Made by a program: the position numbers and the translations under genes
Part shown: positions 16,684 to 26,102 of the stretch, one piece after another
Layout of the letters: each line of letters opens with the position of its first letter
Position numbering within the stretch: position 1 is the first letter of the stretch
DNA from: Microbacterium hydrocarbonoxydans
GTDB lineage: Bacteria > Actinomycetota > Actinomycetes > Actinomycetales > Microbacteriaceae
Direction: 5' to 3'
Assembly (NCBI RefSeq): GCF_023715885.1
Contig: NZ_JAMBOY010000003.1
Span: forward strand, 1 to 64,000
Length of the DNA: 64,000 nucleotides
The notes under the pieces: model-generated
The model's database searches: none
Told to the model about the DNA's origin: nothing
Seen by the model: the letters and a program-made list of their open reading frames with translations, nothing else

Positions 16684-17382
16684 TCACTCGGTCGTCAGAC
16701 CCCGCAGGCGGTACCCCATCCCCGGCTCGGTGAGGATGTGCACGGGCGCCGCAGGGACCGATTCCAGCTTCTTCCGCAGCTGCGAGACGTACAGGCGCAG
16801 GTAGCCCGTGTCCTCGGCGTGCTCCGTGCCCCAGATGGTGGTGAGCAGCGTCTGACGGGTCACGAGCTTGCCGGCGTTGCGGATGAGGATGTCGATCATC
16901 TGCCACTCCGTCGGCGTGAGTCGGATCTGCCGGTGGCCGTCGGCGGATTCCCGTGTCACGCTACGCGCCGCGAGATCGATCGTGACGTCGCCGAGGCGCA
17001 CGATCGGAAGCGACTCCTCCTGCGGCACGCGACGGGTGAGGGCACGGATGCGCGCCAGCAGCTCCTCGACGGCGAACGGCTTGGTGATGTAGTCGTCGGC
17101 TCCGGCATCCAGCGCCTCGACCTTGTCGGCGGCGCCCGCACGTCCGGAGACGACGAGTATCGGGGCGGTCGACCAGCCCCGGATGCCGTGGATCACCTCG
17201 ATCCCGTCGAGCTTCGGCATGCCGAGGTCGAGCAGGAAGAGGTCGGGGTGATGGTCGATCGCCGCCGCGATCGCGGCGGCGCCGTCGGCCGCGGTCACGA
17301 CGTCGTAGCCCTTCGCGGTGAGCGTGATGCGCAGTGCCCGGAGAATCTGCGGGTCGTCGTCGGCGATGAGGATCTTCATCAT
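16684..17382 (-). CDS. kdpE: Response regulator KdpE
   Basis: 232 residues, OmpR/PhoB type. The receiver spans 3-115, with acidic pocket ADDD (7-10), phospho-acceptor Asp52 (LLDLGMPKLDG) and conserved Lys in YITKPFAVEEL. The C-terminal winged helix contains LTPTEWQMIDILIRNAGKLV and ends YLRLYVSQLRKKLE. It activates kdp transcription when phosphorylated by KdpD. The start overlaps the kdpD stop (MM start, either ATG possible). Last gene of the kdp cluster. Confidence 0.95.
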   Translation of the reverse strand: MMKILIADDDPQILRALRITLTAKGYDVVTAADGAAAIAAAIDHHPDLFLLDLGMPKLDGIEVIHGIRGWSTAPILVVSGRAGAADKVEALDAGADDYITKPFAVEELLARIRALTRRVPQEESLPIVRLGDVTIDLAARSVTRESADGHRQIRLTPTEWQMIDILIRNAGKLVTRQTLLTTIWGTEHAEDTGYLRLYVSQLRKKLESVPAAPVHILTEPGMGYRLRGLTTE

Positions 17383-19883
17383 CTCTCCTCGGCGGGGTCG
17401 GGAGCGGGTGGAGACACGGGCAGGGAGATGACCATTGTGAGGCCCCCGCCCGGGGTGTCCTCCGGAGTGAGGGTGCCGTGCATGGCCTCGACGAACCCGC
17501 GTGACAGGGCGAGCCCGAGTCCCAGGCCCGACGAGTTGTCGGTGTCGCCCAGCCTCTGGAACGGAACGAAGATGTCGTCGCGGCGGTCGGCCGGAACCCC
17601 GGGGCCGCGGTCGATGATCCTGATCTCCAGATGATCGCCGAACGTGCTGGTGCTCACGTGCACGGGGGAGCCGTCGGGCGAGTAGCGGTGCGCGTTCGTG
17701 AGCAGGTTGACCACGACCCGCTGCAGCAGCACGGGGTCGACCTGCGCCACCGCGTCGTCGTGGTTCAGGGCGAGAGTCACCTCGGTCGGACCGAGATTCA
17801 GCTCATCGAGCGCCGGGGCGATGACCTCGGCCGGATCCGTGGGGATCTCGGCGATCGTGAGGACGCCGGTCTGCAGCCGGCTGACATCGAGCAGATCGGT
17901 CACGAGGGTCGCCAGCGCCGTCAGGCTCTCATCGGCCGTCTCCAGCAGCTCCTGCTTGTCGCGCCGATCGAGGTCGGGGCCGGCTGCGCGCAGCCCGCCG
18001 ACGGCCGCCGCAGCCGCGGCGAGCGGGCGCCGCAGGTCATGGCTGAGCGCCGACAGCAGGGCTCCGCGCACGCGGTCGGAGGCCGCGATCGGCTCGATCT
18101 CCTTGGCCGTCAGCTCGAGGCGCTGATGCTCGAGGGCGGCGGCGAGCTGTGCGGTCACGACCGCGAGCAGCCGACGCTCGGATGCCGCGACATCGCCGCC
18201 GTGGAGTTCGAGGACGGCGTCGTCCGTCACGCGGATCACGGTGTGGCGGTTGTCACGAAGCGGCTCGCCGGCCCGCGCGACGACCTCGTCGCCGCGCATG
18301 AGCCGCACGCCGGGCAGCTGGAAGGCCTCGCGCGTGCGATCGATGAGCGCCTGGATCGCGTTCTCGCCGCGGAGCACGCTGCCCGCGATCGTCTGGATCA
18401 TCTCGGACTCGGCCGCCGAGCGACGCGCGGACCGCGTGTACCGGGCGGCGCGGTCGACGATGAAGCTCACCATGCTCGCGATGACGACGTAGAGGATGAT
18501 CGCGAGCAGGTGGTGGGGCTCGTGGATGTGGATCGTGTACAGCGGCTCGATGAAGAGGAAATCGAGCGTGATGCCCGACAGCACGGCGGCGAACAGGGCA
18601 GGCCAGATGCCGCCGACGAGCGCGACGATCACGACGAGCAGTTGATAGCTCAGCACGTCGGTGGTGATCGACTCGGGGCTGCGGAAGAGCGACAGGAAGA
18701 CGGTGAGCGCCGGGCCGCCGAGCAGCGCCACGACGAACCCCAGCACGCGCCGCTTCACGGTCAGCGCGCCGGTGAGGGGAGGCAGCGCCGCACGACGTCC
18801 GGCGGCGGAGTGGTTCACCATGTGCACGTCGATGTCGCCGGACTCGCGGACGACCGTCGCGCCGATCCCTGGACCCGTGAAGGCGGCGGCGAAGCGGCTT
18901 CGGCGGCTCGCGCCGAGCACGAGCTGCGTGGCGTTGACCGAGCGCGCGAACTCGACGAGCGCGGTCGGGATGTCCTCCCCGACGACCTGGTGGTAGGTGC
19001 CGTTGAGTTTCTCGACCAGTGCGCGCTGCTCGGTCAGCACGACGGGATTCGCGGCGCGCAGTCCGTCCTGACTCGTGACGTGGACGGCGATGAGCTCTCC
19101 GCCCGCCGACCGCGAGGCGATGCGGGAGCCGCGGCGCAGCAGCGTCTCGCCCTCCGGACCCCCGGTGAGGGCGACCACCACGCGCTCCCGAGCCTCCCAC
19201 GTGCTGTCGATCCCGTGCTCGGCCCGGTACCCCTTGAGCGCCTGATCGACCTCGTCGGCCAGCCAGATGAGGGCCAGTTCGCGGAGGGCGGTGAGGTTGC
19301 CGAGACGGAAGTAGTTCGACAGCGCGGCGTCGATGCGCTCGGCCGGGTAGACGAAGCCGCCCGACAGCCGGTCGCGCAGCGCCTGCGGAGCCAGGTCGAT
19401 CACCTCGATCTGGTCGGCGCTGCGCAGCACGTTGTCGGGAACGGTCTCGCGCTGCGGCACTCCGGTGATCTGCTCGACCACGTCGTTCAGGGACTCGATG
19501 TGCTGGATGTTCAGCGTGGAGATCACGTCGATGCCCGCGGCGAGGACCTCTTCGACATCCTGCCAGCGCTTCTCGTTGCGCGAGCCGGGGGCGTTGGTGT
19601 GGGCGAGCTCGTCGACCAGGGCGACGGAGGGCGCTCGCCGCAGCAGTGCCGCGAGGTCCATCTCCTCGAGGTCGACGCCCCGGTGCCCGACGTTCGCCCG
19701 GGGGACCTCCGGCAGACCGTCGGTCATCGAGGCGGTCGCCGCGCGGCCGTGCGTCTCGACGATGCCGATCACGACGTCCTTGCCCTCGGCGAGGAGGCGC
19801 CGGCCCTCCTCGAGCATCGTGTAGGTCTTGCCGACGCCGGGGGCGGCGCCGAGCAGCACGCGAAGCCGCCCCCGGGTGGTCAT
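17379..19883 (-). CDS. kdpD: Sensor histidine kinase KdpD
   Basis: 834 residues. The N-terminal KdpD domain has Walker A GAAPGVGKT (12-20). A universal-stress-protein-like domain follows (about 230-350). The DUF4118 membrane region starts near 370 and has four segments (for example LLVVIVALVGGIWPALFAAV). A linker precedes the HisKA domain, with His615 in LSALSHDLRRPL. The HATPase domain has GPGVPADRRDDIF and SSGLGLGLALSRGFVEAM. It is a membrane sensor of potassium and turgor that phosphorylates KdpE. Starts 3 nt after kdpC and overlaps kdpE. Domain order and length are normal. Confidence 0.95.
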   Translation of the reverse strand: MTTRGRLRVLLGAAPGVGKTYTMLEEGRRLLAEGKDVVIGIVETHGRAATASMTDGLPEVPRANVGHRGVDLEEMDLAALLRRAPSVALVDELAHTNAPGSRNEKRWQDVEEVLAAGIDVISTLNIQHIESLNDVVEQITGVPQRETVPDNVLRSADQIEVIDLAPQALRDRLSGGFVYPAERIDAALSNYFRLGNLTALRELALIWLADEVDQALKGYRAEHGIDSTWEARERVVVALTGGPEGETLLRRGSRIASRSAGGELIAVHVTSQDGLRAANPVVLTEQRALVEKLNGTYHQVVGEDIPTALVEFARSVNATQLVLGASRRSRFAAAFTGPGIGATVVRESGDIDVHMVNHSAAGRRAALPPLTGALTVKRRVLGFVVALLGGPALTVFLSLFRSPESITTDVLSYQLLVVIVALVGGIWPALFAAVLSGITLDFLFIEPLYTIHIHEPHHLLAIILYVVIASMVSFIVDRAARYTRSARRSAAESEMIQTIAGSVLRGENAIQALIDRTREAFQLPGVRLMRGDEVVARAGEPLRDNRHTVIRVTDDAVLELHGGDVAASERRLLAVVTAQLAAALEHQRLELTAKEIEPIAASDRVRGALLSALSHDLRRPLAAAAAAVGGLRAAGPDLDRRDKQELLETADESLTALATLVTDLLDVSRLQTGVLTIAEIPTDPAEVIAPALDELNLGPTEVTLALNHDDAVAQVDPVLLQRVVVNLLTNAHRYSPDGSPVHVSTSTFGDHLEIRIIDRGPGVPADRRDDIFVPFQRLGDTDNSSGLGLGLALSRGFVEAMHGTLTPEDTPGGGLTMVISLPVSPPAPDPAEER

Positions 19884-19885
19884 AC

Positions 19886-20500
19886 TCAGTCCTCCCGCTC
19901 GTCGAGCGCGAGGTTCAGCTCGGCCACGTTCACGACGCGCTCGCCGAGGTAGCCGAGGTCCGGATCGCTCGTGGCGGCCTCGACGGCCGCGGCCACCTCG
20001 TCCTCCGACATGCCGCGGGCGTCGGCGACGCGCGCGATCTGGATCCGCGCGTACGCCGGGCTGATGTGCGGGTCGAGGCCCGAGGCCGACGCGGTCACGG
20101 CGTCAGCGGGCACGGCATCCTCCGAGACGCCGTTGAACTCGGCGATCTGCGTCTTGCGCTCGGCGATGGCGGCGATCAGATCCTCGTTCTCCGGGCCCTG
20201 GTTGGTTCCCGCCGAGGCGGTGCCGTCGTAGCCGTCGCCGGCCGCGGAGGGCCTGCTCTGGAAGTACTCCGGAAGCGGCTCGCCCTCGTCGTCGGTGAAC
20301 GACTGCCCGATGAGCGAGGATCCGACGACGTCTCCGTCCTGCGAGACGAGTGCCGAGCCGTTCGCCTGCACCGGCAGCGCCAGCTGGCCGATGCCGGTGA
20401 TCAGCAACGTGTAGCCGATGCCGAGGACGGCGGTGAACATGAGCATCGTGCGGACCGCGACCCAGAGGGTGCGGCCGCCGCTGCGTGTTCCAGCGTTCAT
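19886..20500 (-). CDS. kdpC: Potassium-transporting ATPase subunit KdpC
   Basis: 204 residues. One membrane segment at about 14-38 (MLMFTAVLGIGYTLLITGIG), then the extracytoplasmic domain with the family phrases QANGSALVSQDGDVVGSSLI and YFQSRPSA. The C-terminal half keeps SGLDPHISPAYARIQIARVA. It stabilises KdpA-KdpB contact in the high-affinity K+ pump. It lies 22 nt after kdpB and 2 nt before kdpD, so all are probably one transcript. Confidence 0.95.
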   Translation of the reverse strand: MNAGTRSGGRTLWVAVRTMLMFTAVLGIGYTLLITGIGQLALPVQANGSALVSQDGDVVGSSLIGQSFTDDEGEPLPEYFQSRPSAAGDGYDGTASAGTNQGPENEDLIAAIAERKTQIAEFNGVSEDAVPADAVTASASGLDPHISPAYARIQIARVADARGMSEDEVAAAVEAATSDPDLGYLGERVVNVAELNLALDERED

Positions 20501-20522
20501 GAGTGTGCGACTCCTTGAGAGA

Positions 20523-22841
20523 TCAGAAACCGGGGATCAGGCGCACGACCAGGTCGATGAGCCAGATGCCGATGAAGGGGGTGATGATGCCGCCGAGTCC
20601 GTACACGGCGAGGTTGCGCCCGAGGATCTTCGACGCATTGAGCGGGCGGTACTTCACGCCACGGAGCGCGAGCGGCACGAGGAAGACGATGACGATCGCG
20701 TTGAAGATCACCGCAGACAGCACGGCGGATGCCGGGGAGTGCAGCCCCATGACGTTCAGCACCGCGAGCTGCGGGAAGACGCCCATGAAGATCGCCGGGA
20801 TGATGGCGAAGTACTTCGCGATGTCGTTCGCGATCGAGAAGGTCGTCAACGCGCCGCGCGTGATGAGCAGCTGCTTGCCGATCGCCACGATGTCGATGAG
20901 CTTGGTCGGGTCGGAGTCGAGGTCGACCATGTTGCCGGCCTCCTTCGCCGCCGACGTCCCCGTGTTCATCGCCACACCGACGTCGGCCTGCGCGAGCGCC
21001 GGGGCGTCGTTCGTGCCGTCTCCGGTCATGGCGACGAGGTTGCCGCCCTCCTGCTCGGAGCGGATGTACGCGAGCTTCTGCTCGGGCGTCGCCTCGGCGA
21101 GGAAGTCGTCGACCCCGGCCTCCTTCGCGATCGCGGCGGCGGTCAGCGGGTTGTCACCGGTGACCATCACCGTGCGGATGCCCATCGCGCGGAGCTCGGC
21201 GAACCGGTCGGTCAGCCCCTCCTTGACGATGTCCTTGAGGTGCACCACGCCGAGGATCCGGTCGGTGATCGGCACGTTTTCGGTCGTTGAGCGAGGAGCG
21301 AAGCCCTCCTCCTCCCCGGTCGTTGAGCGAGGAGCGAAGCCCCGAGACGAAACGCGGTGAGCTGCGTCGAATGCGTCGTCACCGCGTTTCGTCTCGCTGC
21401 GCTCGCTCAACGACCGGGTGGTGGCGTCGTCGCTCAACGACCGGGTGGTGGCGGAGCGCACGGCCACGACCAGCGGGGTGCCGCCGCTCGAGGCCACGCC
21501 GTCGGTGAGAGCGGCGAGTTCGGCATCCGGCTCGAGACCGAGCCACGCCGCGACGGCGGAGCCGGCTCCCTTGCGGATCTGCGTGCCGTCCGCGAGGTCG
21601 AGTCCCGACATGCGGGTCTGGGCCGTGAACGGCACGACGACGGCATCCGCCGGCTGCTCGACGTGGATGCCGCGTCCGGTCGCGAGATCGACGATCGACG
21701 CCCCCTCGGGCGTGGGGTCGGCGAGCGAGGAGAGGGCGGCGATGCGCAGCAGCTCGTCGGCGTCGACCCCGGACAGGGGGAGCACCTCGCTGGCGCGGCG
21801 GTTGCCGTACGTGATCGTGCCGGTCTTATCGAGCAGCAGCGTCGTGACGTCGCCCGCCGCCTCGACCGCTCGGCCCGACATCGCGAGCACGTTGCGCTGC
21901 ACGAGACGGTCCATGCCCGCGATGCCGATGGCCGACAGGAGCGCGCCGATCGTCGTCGGGATCAGACAGACCAGGAGCGCGATGAGCACGGTGATGCTGG
22001 CGGGACTGGCCGGGTACGAGGCGATCGGGTTGAGCGTCAGCGCGACCATCACGAACACGATCGACAGGCTCGCGAGCAGGATGTTCAGGGCGATCTCGTT
22101 GGGGGTGCGCTGGCGTGCCGCGCCCTCGACCAGGGCGATCATCCGGTCGACGAACGTCTCGCCGGGCTTCGACGTGATGCGCACCACGATGCGGTCGGAG
22201 AGCACCCGGGTGCCGCCGGTGACGGCGCTGCGGTCGCCGCCCGACTCGCGCACGACGGGTGCCGACTCGCCGGTGATGGCCGACTCGTCGACGCTCGCGA
22301 TGCCCCAGACGATGTCGCCGTCGCCGGGGATCAGCTCGCCGGCGGACACGACCACGGTGTCGCCGAGACGGAGATCGGCCGAGGAGACGTCCTCGATGCG
22401 GGCGTCCTCCGCCGATCCGTCGGCCGCCGGGTCGTAGCCCTCGACCCGGTGCGCCGTCGTGCTGGTGCGGGTCTTGCGCAGGGTGTCGGCCTGCGCCTTG
22501 CCCCGGCCTTCGGCGATCGACTCGGCGAGGTTCGCGAACACGACGGTGAGCCACAGCCACACGGCGATGATCCCGGTGAACGACCACGGGACGCTGCTGC
22601 CGCCGGAGGTCGCGGGGCCGCCGAGGAACGGTTCGGCGACGGCGAGCAGCGTCGTCAGCGCAGCGCCGATCCAGACGATGAACATGACGGGGTTGCGCCA
22701 CTGATCGCGCGGATCGAGCTTGCGCAGTGCGCCGGGGAGCGCCGCCCGGACCTGGGCCCAGGTGAGCGTCTTGCGACGGGCAGGAGACGCCGTCTTCGCC
22801 GCGGCGGGCGAGGACGAGGGGGTGCGAGTAAGGGTGGACAT
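20523..22841 (-). CDS. kdpB: Potassium-transporting ATPase subunit KdpB with a 57-residue repeat-encoded insertion
   Basis: 772 residues from ATG 22841; KdpB is normally about 680-720. This P-type ATPase subunit drives K+ uptake. Phosphorylated Asp338 is in [10 protein letters not shown], the actuator motif is [14 protein letters not shown] (184-197), the N-domain KGAG is at 424-427, and the hinge motif [13 protein letters not shown] starts at 606. Everything is conserved except residues 465-521, between [12 protein letters not shown] and [14 protein letters not shown]. In other KdpBs, the first phrase leads almost directly into the second at the N-domain/P-domain junction. The extra residues are hydrophilic and repetitive (TTRSLS twice at 9-residue spacing, GFAPRSTT twice at 12) and are encoded by the palindromic repeat at 21281-21451. 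The frame is intact, so the protein is probably made. Confidence 0.95.
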   Translation of the reverse strand: MSTLTRTPSSSPAAAKTASPARRKTLTWAQVRAALPGALRKLDPRDQWRNPVMFIVWIGAALTTLLAVAEPFLGGPATSGGSSVPWSFTGIIAVWLWLTVVFANLAESIAEGRGKAQADTLRKTRTSTTAHRVEGYDPAADGSAEDARIEDVSSADLRLGDTVVVSAGELIPGDGDIVWGIASVDESAITGESAPVVRESGGDRSAVTGGTRVLSDRIVVRITSKPGETFVDRMIALVEGAARQRTPNEIALNILLASLSIVFVMVALTLNPIASYPASPASITVLIALLVCLIPTTIGALLSAIGIAGMDRLVQRNVLAMSGRAVEAAGDVTTLLLDKTGTITYGNRRASEVLPLSGVDADELLRIAALSSLADPTPEGASIVDLATGRGIHVEQPADAVVVPFTAQTRMSGLDLADGTQIRKGAGSAVAAWLGLEPDAELAALTDGVASSGGTPLVVAVRSATTRSLSDDATTRSLSERSETKRGDDAFDAAHRVSSRGFAPRSTTGEEEGFAPRSTTENVPITDRILGVVHLKDIVKEGLTDRFAELRAMGIRTVMVTGDNPLTAAAIAKEAGVDDFLAEATPEQKLAYIRSEQEGGNLVAMTGDGTNDAPALAQADVGVAMNTGTSAAKEAGNMVDLDSDPTKLIDIVAIGKQLLITRGALTTFSIANDIAKYFAIIPAIFMGVFPQLAVLNVMGLHSPASAVLSAVIFNAIVIVFLVPLALRGVKYRPLNASKILGRNLAVYGLGGIITPFIGIWLIDLVVRLIPGF
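21281..21451. repeat. Composite palindromic repeat inserted in frame in kdpB
   Basis: The 171-nt block (57 codons) has outer arms GGTCGTTGAGCGA (21318-21330) / TCGCTCAACGACC (21403-21415) and an inner 17-bp perfect stem, GAGACGAAACGCGGTGA (21344-21360) / TCACCGCGTTTCGTCTC (21379-21395). A 23-nt left unit is duplicated 36 nt apart (21282-21304, 21318-21340). A 22-nt right unit is duplicated 27 nt apart (21403-21424, 21430-21451). Both periods are multiples of three. It resembles the REP-like 'gtcgttgagcgag...' palindromes scattered between genes in Microbacteriaceae. That family link is from memory and unverified. Confidence 0.9.
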
Positions 22842-22843
22842 GA

Positions 22844-24514
22844 TCAGAGAAGCCCTTCCGCCAGGGGACCCAGCGTGAGAACGGGGAAGAAGACGAGTGC
22901 GGTCACGAGGACCGCGGTGCCGGCGGTGAGGCCGACGAACAGCGGCCGATGCGTCGGCAGGGTGCCCGCGGTGGCGGGAACCTTGTCCTGCGCGGCCAGC
23001 GACCCGGCCAGGGCCAGGACGAGCGCGATCGGCAGGAACCGTCCGAGCAGCATCGCGACGCCGAGCGCGGCGGTCAGCCAGGGCGTGCTGGCGGTCAGAC
23101 CCGCGAAGGCGGACCCGTTGTTGTTGGCTGCCGAGGCGAACGCGTAGATCACCTCTGACAGACCGTGCGATCCGGAGTTCGCGAGCGATTCGTCGACGAT
23201 GCTGCCGCGCAGGGCGGGGACGGCGAAGCTGAGAGCGACGCCGCCGAGCACGAGCACCGGCATCACGAGGATGTACAGGCTCGCGAGCTTCATCTCCCGC
23301 GGACCGATCTTCTTGCCGAGGTACTCCGGGGTGCGACCGACGAGGAGTCCGGCGACGAAGACCGCGATCACGGCGATGATCAGCATCCCGTACAGGCCCG
23401 ACCCGACTCCACCGGGGGCGATCTCGCCGAGGAGCATGTTGACCATCGGCATCATGCCGCCGAGCGCGGTGTACGAGTCGTGCATCGAGTTCACCGACCC
23501 TGTCGAGGTCAGCGTGGTCGTCGACGCGTAGAGCACCGACTGCACGAGTCCGAACCGGGCCTCCTTGCCCTCCATCGCGGCGCCGGCGAGTTCCGGTGCG
23601 CTGCCGCGCCCCGCGAACTCGAAGGCCGCGAGCACGAAGGTCGACACGAGGAAGAGCGTCGCCATCACGGAGAGGATCGCGTAGCCCTGACGGTCGTCGC
23701 CGACCATCCTGCCGAACGTGCGCGGGAGGCAGATCGGGATCAGCAGGATGAGGAAGCACTGCAGCAGGCTCGTCCAGGCCGTCGGGTTCTCGAACGGGTG
23801 CGCGGCGTTCGCGTTGTAGAAGCCGCCGCCGTTCGTGCCGACCTCCTTGATCGCCTCCTGCGAGGCCACCGGGCCGCCGGGGAGGGTCTGAGTGCCGCCG
23901 GTGACCGTGGTCACATCGACGTTCCCGGCGAAGTTCTGCACGACGCCGCCGGCGATGAGCACGACGGCCGCGACGATCGAGAGAGGAAGCAGGATGCGGA
24001 ACGTGCCGCGGACGAGATCGACCCAGAAGTTGCCGATCACGCCCGAGCGTCGGGAGGCGAACCCGCGCACGAGCGCGATCGCCACGGCGATGCCGGTCGC
24101 GGCCGAGACGAAGTTCTGCACGGCGAGGCCGGCGAACTGCACGGTGTACGACAGCGCCTCACCGGAGTACGCCTGCCAGTTCGTGTTGGTCACGAAGGAG
24201 ATCGCGGTGTTGAACGCGACTCCGGGTTCGACGTTCTCGTTGCCGAGGGAGTACGGCAGCCACTGCTGCGTGCGCTGCAGCACGAACAGCAGCAGGACGC
24301 CGACGATCGAGAAGTACAGCACCGAGCGCAGGTATGCCTGCCAGGACTGCTCGCGCGTCGGGTCGACGCCGATGACCCTGTAGACGCCGCGCTCGAGAGC
24401 CCAGTCCTTGCGGGTGGTGAACGTCCAGGCCATGTAGTCGCCGACCGGACGGTAGACGAGGGCGAGGGCGAGGGCGAGCGTGGCGACGCTCGCGATCAGC
24501 AGACCCCACTCCAT
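22844..24514 (-). CDS. kdpA: Potassium-transporting ATPase subunit KdpA
   Basis: 556 residues, about ten membrane segments, related to the superfamily of K+ transporters with four pore loops. Pore-like phrases include [39 protein letters not shown] and [20 protein letters not shown], whose glycines form the selectivity filter. It binds and conducts K+. Its start ATG shares one base with the kdpF stop, and it ends 2 nt before kdpB. Length and motifs are normal. Confidence 0.96.
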   Translation of the reverse strand: MEWGLLIASVATLALALALVYRPVGDYMAWTFTTRKDWALERGVYRVIGVDPTREQSWQAYLRSVLYFSIVGVLLLFVLQRTQQWLPYSLGNENVEPGVAFNTAISFVTNTNWQAYSGEALSYTVQFAGLAVQNFVSAATGIAVAIALVRGFASRRSGVIGNFWVDLVRGTFRILLPLSIVAAVVLIAGGVVQNFAGNVDVTTVTGGTQTLPGGPVASQEAIKEVGTNGGGFYNANAAHPFENPTAWTSLLQCFLILLIPICLPRTFGRMVGDDRQGYAILSVMATLFLVSTFVLAAFEFAGRGSAPELAGAAMEGKEARFGLVQSVLYASTTTLTSTGSVNSMHDSYTALGGMMPMVNMLLGEIAPGGVGSGLYGMLIIAVIAVFVAGLLVGRTPEYLGKKIGPREMKLASLYILVMPVLVLGGVALSFAVPALRGSIVDESLANSGSHGLSEVIYAFASAANNNGSAFAGLTASTPWLTAALGVAMLLGRFLPIALVLALAGSLAAQDKVPATAGTLPTHRPLFVGLTAGTAVLVTALVFFPVLTLGPLAEGLL

Positions 24515-24603
24515 CAGAAGCGCTCCGGCTTCACGAGGGCGAACACCAGGTAGACGACGGCCGCGACGCCGAGCACGGTCGCGAGGAGCTCGAAGACGAT
24601 CAC
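24514..24603 (-). CDS. kdpF: KdpF small membrane subunit
   Basis: 29 residues from GTG 24603: [20 protein letters not shown], then [10 protein letters not shown] single hydrophobic helix with the typical KdpF end (VKPERF). KdpF associates with KdpA and stabilises the complex. The stop TGA overlaps the kdpA ATG (TGATG), and the start overlaps the stop of the upstream 31-residue peptide (GTGA), so three cistrons are chained by overlaps. Confidence 0.88.
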   Translation of the reverse strand: MIVFELLATVLGVAAVVYLVFALVKPERF

Positions 24604-24695
24604 AGCTTCTCCACCGCCTTCCCGACGAGGCCGACGGTCACGAACAGGACGATCACGCCCAGCACGTAGACGAGGTCAAGCACGACAAGCTCCAT
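24600..24695 (-). CDS. 31-residue membrane peptide preceding kdpF
   Basis: From ATG 24695 the peptide is [20 protein letters not shown] followed by [11 protein letters not shown]. It has one hydrophobic helix and a short basic tail, much like KdpF in size and topology but different in sequence. It overlaps the kdpF GTG by 4 nt. It is likely the first cistron of the kdp operon and an extra small subunit or a coupling leader peptide. I know no established name for it. The ribosome binding site is weak. Confidence 0.6.
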   Translation of the reverse strand: MELVVLDLVYVLGVIVLFVTVGLVGKAVEKL

Positions 24696-24870
24696 TCACA
24701 CTTCGGCGATCACCGGGCGGCGACCGTGCATCCCGAGGACGCAACACCCGATACAACACCCGGTCGAGACCCCGTCCTGACCGCTCTAACGGAACCCATA
24801 CGGCGATCGCCGAGACCCTCACGGCGTGCTCACGAGACGCACCGATGCGTCCCTGACATGCCCGGCCGAA

Positions 24871-25713
24871 TCAGGCGGCGCGTCGACGGCTCCGGCGGTC
24901 CTCGCGGATCACACTGACGATGCTGATCGCCGCGAGAGCGGCGAGGAGGACCTGCGCGGTGACCGACACGGGGTTACCGGTGTCGACAGTGGCGCCCATC
25001 GCCTCGGTGGAGTTGCCCGCCTCCGATCCGACGTAGAGCACGAAGTCGGTGAACGCGTGCACGAGGACGCCGACCCAGAGGCGGCCCGTCACGCGTCGGA
25101 TCCAGTAGTAGGTGACGCCCGACATGGCGAGCGCCGCGACCTGGAACGCGACGGTGGCCGGCTGGAGACCGTGCCAGATGCTCGAGTAGACATGCGCGAG
25201 AGCGAAGAGGGCAGCGGTGCCGAGCAGCGTGACGAGCTCACCGTGCCGCTCGCGAAGGGAGACGAGGAGGATGCCGCGGCAGACGAGCTCTTCGCCCAGC
25301 CCGACCATCAGGGTCCCCAGGGCGACGACGAGGACGAAGCTCACCGCGCGGTCGGCCCACGGGACGGTGAAGGCCTCGCCGAGCGGGATGAGGAGCGCGC
25401 ACACCGGGATCGCGAGCAACCACCGGCGGTGGGGTGTGAGGCGGAAGGTCGGTGTCTCGCGCCAGACGGGACCGCTCCAGCCGGCCCAGCGGATGAAGAC
25501 GACCGCTACAGCGATCGCGACAGGCAGCGGAACCAGGTGCGACAGTGCGAACTCGCCGAGGTCGTCGCCCTCGCCGGCGAGGCCGCCCAGGACGTTCCCG
25601 AGCGCTGCGGCGAAGAGCACGTAGCCGATGAGTGCGACGATCCCCATCCACACCCGAGGAGCCACGCGGCGAGTGGCGGACGTCGAACGCTGCAGCGTGC
25701 CGGGGTCTGTCAT
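24871..25713 (-). CDS. CPBP family intramembrane metalloprotease
   Basis: 280 residues, about eight membrane segments. The Abi/CAAX-protease-related signature is present: VGLGEELVCRGILL (Glu141, Glu142, Arg146), then FALAHV (His174) and VLVHAFTDF (His219). Members are prenyl-protein protease homologues or bacteriocin-immunity proteins; targets are unknown here. The protein starts MTDPGTLQRSTSATRRVAPR, a basic cytoplasmic head. It stands alone. The 175 nt between its stop and the first kdp cistron contain the kdp promoter but no further gene. Confidence 0.85.
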   Translation of the reverse strand: MTDPGTLQRSTSATRRVAPRVWMGIVALIGYVLFAAALGNVLGGLAGEGDDLGEFALSHLVPLPVAIAVAVVFIRWAGWSGPVWRETPTFRLTPHRRWLLAIPVCALLIPLGEAFTVPWADRAVSFVLVVALGTLMVGLGEELVCRGILLVSLRERHGELVTLLGTAALFALAHVYSSIWHGLQPATVAFQVAALAMSGVTYYWIRRVTGRLWVGVLVHAFTDFVLYVGSEAGNSTEAMGATVDTGNPVSVTAQVLLAALAAISIVSVIREDRRSRRRAA

Positions 25714-25772
25714 GTGACGAGTATGTCGCTCTTCGTGATCAGGTAAGGAAGTTAGTTAGTAGGATCGGCCCT

Positions 25773-26102
25773 ATGGCGACACTCATGTATGGTCCGAGCG
25801 ATGTGCCGATCCACATCGAGGATCGCGCCCTCGCCCACCTGAAGATCGTCATCGCGACGAAGCTCCGTCGGAACGAGTCGTTCACGCTCTCGTGGAAGCA
25901 CGCCGAGGGTGAGCCGGGCGGGCGGTCGACCATCTGGATCCACCCGTCCATTCCGCTGCGGTTCGTGTTCGACGAGCCAGAGGCGCCGCAGATCAGCATG
26001 AAGTGGGTCGAGCAGCTCGTCCACTCCGCGAACACGAGCGGAGGCATCGCCCTCGTCGACGAGGTGCTGAGTCCCGCCGAGCTCGAGTCTTCGAACGCCT
26101 AG
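25773..26102 (+). CDS. DUF7882-like protein, intact copy
   Basis: 109 residues from ATG 25773: MATLMYGPSDVPIHIEDRAL, then HLKIVIATKLRRNESFTLSW, then STIWIHPSIPLRFVFDEPE. It matches the copies at 1489 and 28723. The fold appears to be a compact beta domain with a conserved KLRR and WIHPSIP core. Function is unknown; names such as 'ATP-dependent DNA ligase' given to relatives are not supported by any ligase motif here. Its stop overlaps the convergent DJ-1 gene by 4 nt. Confidence 0.75.
   Translation: MATLMYGPSDVPIHIEDRALAHLKIVIATKLRRNESFTLSWKHAEGEPGGRSTIWIHPSIPLRFVFDEPEAPQISMKWVEQLVHSANTSGGIALVDEVLSPAELESSNA

Noticed and set aside
17631..19952. Long plus-strand open frame opposite kdpD
   Set aside because: It mirrors codon by codon a fully conserved KdpD; Asp/Arg/Gly-rich with no domains.
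21281..21451. Intein or frameshift in kdpB
   Set aside because: There are no splicing motifs, the block is only 57 codons of simple repeats, and both flanks are in the same frame.
24696..24870. ydaO-type or other riboswitch in the kdp leader
   Set aside because: I could not find the conserved cores of the known K+-linked riboswitches on the minus strand, only ordinary GC-rich sequence.
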